A stretch of DNA of 64,000 bases. Source: Halocynthiibacter sp. SDUM655004 (GTDB lineage Bacteria; Pseudomonadota; Alphaproteobacteria; Rhodobacterales; Rhodobacteraceae). The stretch lies in the NCBI RefSeq assembly GCF_026015885.1, contig NZ_JAPDUG010000001.1:682001-746000 (forward strand). The letters run 5' to 3'. The notes under the pieces are model-generated. The model was not told where the DNA came from, ran no database searches, and saw only the letters and a list, made by a program, of their open reading frames with translations. The stretch's first letter is position 1. Each line of letters starts with the position of its first letter. The position numbers were made by a program, and so were the translations under genes. Shown one piece after another: positions 61,160 to 64,000 of the stretch.

Positions 61160-63178
61160 ATGACCAACCCGCTTCTGTCTGATTGGGACACGCCGTTTCA
61201 GCTGCCGCCATTTGCCGAGATTTCGGACGATGATTTCGAAGCGGCGGTCCACGAAACGCTCGCCAGTGCGCGCGCTGCGGTCGATGCGGTTGCCAATAAT
61301 CCAGAGGCACCAAGTTTCGAGAACACGGTTGAGGCGTTGGAACTCGCGGATGCGGATTTGGGGCGTGTTTTGGGCGTTTTCTATAATCTTGCAGGGGCAG
61401 ACAGCACAGAGAAACGCCAAGAGCTACAACGGGCATTTTCTCCGCTTCTTGCGGCCTACTCGAGCGATGTTTCAATGAACAAAGAGTTGTTTGAGCGGGT
61501 AGAAACCCTTTGGCAACAGCGCGACAGCCTTAACCTGAACGACGAACAAGCGCGGGTGCTTGAGCTGTGTCGCCGCGGGTTTGTACGCGCGGGCGCGCAG
61601 CTTGAGGGGGATGCGCGCGAGCGTCATCGCGAAATCAAAGCGCGGCTTGCTGTTTTGGGTACAGAATTTGGCCAGAACCTTTTGGCAGATGAGCGCGAGT
61701 GGTCGATGCCGCTTTCGGAAGATGATCTGGAGGGGCTGCCGGATTTCGTGGTCGCGGCGGCGCGTTCGGCGGGGGAGGCGCTCGGCCACGATGGGCCAGC
61801 GGTTACACTTTCACGGTCGCTCATTGTGCCGTTTCTGCAATTTTCGCCACGACGCGAATTGCGCAAAACCGCGTTTGAGGCTTGGGTCGCGCGCGGCGCA
61901 AATGGTGGTGAGACAGACAACCGAGAGATCACGCGCGAAACACTGGAGTTGCGCGCGGAGCGGGCTGCGCTTTTGGGCTATGATAGCTATGCGGCCTACA
62001 AGCTCGAAACTGAAATGGCCAAAACGCCAGAAGCGGTGCACGACCTGTTGATGCAGGTTTGGAACAAGGCCAAGCCCGCAGCCGAAGCCGATGCCGAAGT
62101 ACTGGCCGAAATGCTGGCCAAAGACGGGATCAACGGACCACTGGAGGCGTGGGATTGGTTTTATTACGCCGAGAAACGCCGCCTTGCAGAGCACGACTTG
62201 GACGAAGCTGAGTTGAAGCCTTACTTCCAGCTTGATCGGATGATTGAAGCTGCGTTTGATTGTGCAAACCGGCTGTTTGGACTTGAGGCGCGTGCGCTTG
62301 ATGTGCCGCTCTATCATCCGGATTGCCGCGCGTGGGAGTTTACACGAAACGGCGAACATATTGCCGTTTTCATCGGTGATTATTTTGCCCGCGCGAGCAA
62401 ACGCTCCGGTGCGTGGTGTTCGGCGATGCGCAGCCAGAAGAAGCTTGGCGGCGACGTACGCCCAATCGTTGTGAATGTCTGTAACTTCGCCAAACCGCCA
62501 GAAGGAGAACCCGCGCTGCTGTCTTATGATGATGCGCGGACCTTGTTCCACGAGTTTGGTCACGCGCTTCACCAGATGCTCTCGGATGTGACCTATGAAA
62601 GCATTTCGGGAACTTCTGTCGCGCGCGATTTTGTCGAGCTACCAAGCCAGCTTTATGAGCATTGGCTTGAGGTGCCGGAAGTGCTGGAGAAACACGCGAT
62701 CCACGCCGAAACGGGCGAGGCAATACCCGCGGATTTGATGAAACGGCTTTTGGACGCGCAGACTTACAACACCGGCTTTGCAACGGTTGAATATGTTTCT
62801 TCTGCCCTAGTTGATTTGGCGTTTCACGACGGTCCCGCGCCCAAAGACACAATGGCGCGCCAGGCCGAAGTCCTTGACGGCATTTCAATGCCTTATGCAA
62901 TTCGTATGCGCCATGCGACACCTGGATTTGCACATGTATTTGCGGGTGATGGCTATGCCAGTGCCTATTACAGCTATATGTGGTCTGAAGTGATGGACGC
63001 GGATGCATTCAAGGCGTTTGAAGAGGGCGAAGGGCCGTTTGATCCGGCACTTTCGAAGCGGCTAGAGGAGCATATCCTGTCGGCAGGCGGCTCGCGCGAT
63101 CCAGAAGAGCTTTATCGTGCGTTTCGCGGACGTATGCCAAGCGTTGACGCGCTGCTTGAGGGGCGCGGGTTGCTTTAA
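61160..63178 (+). CDS. M3 family oligopeptidase
   Basis: A 672-residue cytosolic metallopeptidase of the M3 (OpdA/Dcp) family. The zinc motif HEFGHALHQML (HExxH) is at about residue 463-475, with a downstream Glu in SQLYEHWLE as third ligand and the YSYMWSEVMDADAF C-terminal family block. It degrades short peptides after proteolysis. Length typical. AAGGAG lies before the ATG. Convergent with the SH3-like gene, 3 bases apart. Confidence 0.95.
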   Translation: MTNPLLSDWDTPFQLPPFAEISDDDFEAAVHETLASARAAVDAVANNPEAPSFENTVEALELADADLGRVLGVFYNLAGADSTEKRQELQRAFSPLLAAYSSDVSMNKELFERVETLWQQRDSLNLNDEQARVLELCRRGFVRAGAQLEGDARERHREIKARLAVLGTEFGQNLLADEREWSMPLSEDDLEGLPDFVVAAARSAGEALGHDGPAVTLSRSLIVPFLQFSPRRELRKTAFEAWVARGANGGETDNREITRETLELRAERAALLGYDSYAAYKLETEMAKTPEAVHDLLMQVWNKAKPAAEADAEVLAEMLAKDGINGPLEAWDWFYYAEKRRLAEHDLDEAELKPYFQLDRMIEAAFDCANRLFGLEARALDVPLYHPDCRAWEFTRNGEHIAVFIGDYFARASKRSGAWCSAMRSQKKLGGDVRPIVVNVCNFAKPPEGEPALLSYDDARTLFHEFGHALHQMLSDVTYESISGTSVARDFVELPSQLYEHWLEVPEVLEKHAIHAETGEAIPADLMKRLLDAQTYNTGFATVEYVSSALVDLAFHDGPAPKDTMARQAEVLDGISMPYAIRMRHATPGFAHVFAGDGYASAYYSYMWSEVMDADAFKAFEEGEGPFDPALSKRLEEHILSAGGSRDPEELYRAFRGRMPSVDALLEGRGLL

Positions 63179-63181
63179 CGG

Positions 63182-63676
63182 TTACTTGCGAATCTCGTCG
63201 TCGCGTACGCCCCAAACAGCGGATTTCGGCGCCCAGCCCCTAAGGCCGTCGACGCTTAACTTGCACCATGTTCGATCGCAGGCCCCAAGCCGCGCGATCA
63301 CGTCCTGTTCGAGCTTGGCAACTGCTTTGGCGTCCGGTTGGGGGAGAATCTTAAGCTCAACCTCTTTGGCGGTCACAACAACGGTGCGCACGCCAGAGAG
63401 AAGAGTGAAATGCACCCAGCCGCCCGCACCGTCACGGTCATGGACGCGCCGCCAATGGCCGAACTCTGCGGTGATCTCCAGCGGCATATCGCGGTGTTTA
63501 TAAACCCAATCAATGCGGTGCGTGAGGGAAGGGCCGCGCCGAACGTTCGCCTCGGTGGCTTTCATCGAAACAAAACGCGGAATCGGCAAGTTGGTCACGG
63601 GGCCGCGCTCTTGCGCGTGGGCGGCCTGAAGCCCGAGCATGGCCACGAGGGCCCAAATCGTCTTGCGGAGACTCAT
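63182..63676 (-). CDS. Secreted SH3-like domain protein
   Basis: A 164-residue exported protein: signal peptide MSLRKTIWALVAMLGLQAAHA followed by two bacterial SH3-like units (ATEANVRRGPSLTHRIDWVY, then the LGACDRTWCKLSVDGLRGWAPKSAVWG part). Cys pair in the second unit may form a disulfide. Periplasmic; such domains often bind peptidoglycan or proteins. It is downstream of the hydroxyacid dehydrogenase gene in opposite orientation (divergent). Function unknown. Confidence 0.83.
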   Translation of the reverse strand: MSLRKTIWALVAMLGLQAAHAQERGPVTNLPIPRFVSMKATEANVRRGPSLTHRIDWVYKHRDMPLEITAEFGHWRRVHDRDGAGGWVHFTLLSGVRTVVVTAKEVELKILPQPDAKAVAKLEQDVIARLGACDRTWCKLSVDGLRGWAPKSAVWGVRDDEIRK

Positions 63677-63786
63677 CGGATTTCTACCTGAATTTCTACT
63701 GCGCCTGTCTGTCGGTTCTTGTGTCCGATCATTTCATGGGCCACCTTAGCAGGGAGCGAACCAAAGAAAAGATGAGGGAGCATCCC

Positions 63787-64000
63787 ATGTGCGCAAAACG
63801 TCTGAGTGTTGTTGTTACACGACGGTTGCCTGTGGCGGTCGAAACTCGCCTGAAAGAGCTGTTTGATACGACCCTGCGTGTGGACGACACGCCGATGAGC
63901 AAAGCCGAACTGGTTGCCGCAATGAAGAAATGCGATGTGTTGGTGCCAACCGTAACGGATTCGATCGACGCGAGCATGCTTGCTTCGGCTGGGCCGGACC
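63787..64000 (+). CDS. D-isomer 2-hydroxyacid dehydrogenase, 5' part only
   Basis: The visible 71 codons start at the ATG at 63787 (GGGAG upstream) and run off the right edge. They match the N-terminal catalytic domain of glyoxylate/hydroxypyruvate-reductase-type dehydrogenases: LSVVVTRRLPVAVETRLKELFD, then VLVPTVTDSIDASML, where the family continues to a GxGxxG motif outside the window. Substrate unknown; glyoxylate reduction would connect it to the ethylmalonyl-CoA pathway, but this is not testable from the fragment. Confidence 0.8.
   Translation, partial: MCAKRLSVVVTRRLPVAVETRLKELFDTTLRVDDTPMSKAELVAAMKKCDVLVPTVTDSIDASMLASAGPD

Overview
The window reads as chromosomal DNA of an alphaproteobacterium of the Rhodobacteraceae (Rhodobacter/Roseobacter group). 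The evidence is a block of TCA-cycle genes next to a complete-looking set of ethylmalonyl-CoA pathway genes (ccr, ecm, mcl2, mch), an order I recall from Rhodobacter sphaeroides, plus alphaproteobacterial families such as the FYDLN acid protein and TIGR02186. I see no phage, transposon, CRISPR array, rRNA or plasmid functions. Gene density is very high and most of the DNA is core chromosome.

Layout. 1-4.1 kb: a partial membrane protein, a DUF1428 protein, tRNA-Ala(GGC), the FYDLN acid protein, a YgjP-like metalloprotease, a GntR/FCD regulator that I take to be AkgR, and a TerB-like membrane protein. 4.2-15.2 kb, all on the minus strand: mdh, sucC, sucD, two DUF805 membrane proteins, sucA, sucB, a MAPEG protein and lpd. 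15.4-22.7 kb on the plus strand: a TauE/SafE permease, mcl2, nnrU-like, DUF1737, mch and sdhCD-sdhA-(27-codon ORF)-sdhB. 22.7-30.5 kb: DUF1801, ornithine/lysine decarboxylase with a structured leader, deoD, then ecm and ccr on either side of a PlsB-like acyltransferase. 30.7-41.5 kb: a RecD-like helicase, an SDR, a TIGR02186-TauE/SafE pair, a nucleoside-type BMP ABC transporter, and rimI-tsaB-nfu. 41.5-64 kb: USP, branched-chain aminotransferase, a glyoxalase-fold protein, trpS, a degenerate rhomboid, murJ-glnD, an LpoA-like lipoprotein divergent from rsmI-yraN-gshB, comM, a GST with a Cys-rich tail, a lactonase, cobU with a phosphatase, coaBC-dut-moeB, an M3 peptidase, an SH3-like protein and a partial 2-hydroxyacid dehydrogenase.

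How the genes work together. Ccr, Ecm, Mch and Mcl2 are steps of the ethylmalonyl-CoA pathway for acetyl-CoA assimilation; its products glyoxylate/malate and succinyl-CoA feed the TCA enzymes encoded alongside (sucABCD, lpd, sdh, mdh). The most interesting non-coding signal is a shared operator. The palindrome TGTGATCACA occurs once just before the start codon of the GntR regulator and as tandem pairs with exactly 21 bp centre-to-centre spacing upstream of both sucC and sdhC. GTTAGCGCTA-like sites resembling the LacI-family CceR operator lie beside these pairs and upstream of mdh. This fits the AkgR/CceR control of the TCA cycle known in Rhodobacter and gives a concrete site architecture. Other points of interest are two 27-codon ORFs, three CATATG boxes phased at 11 bp upstream of lpd, two DUF805 proteins translationally coupled to sucA, and a rhomboid that has lost its catalytic residues.
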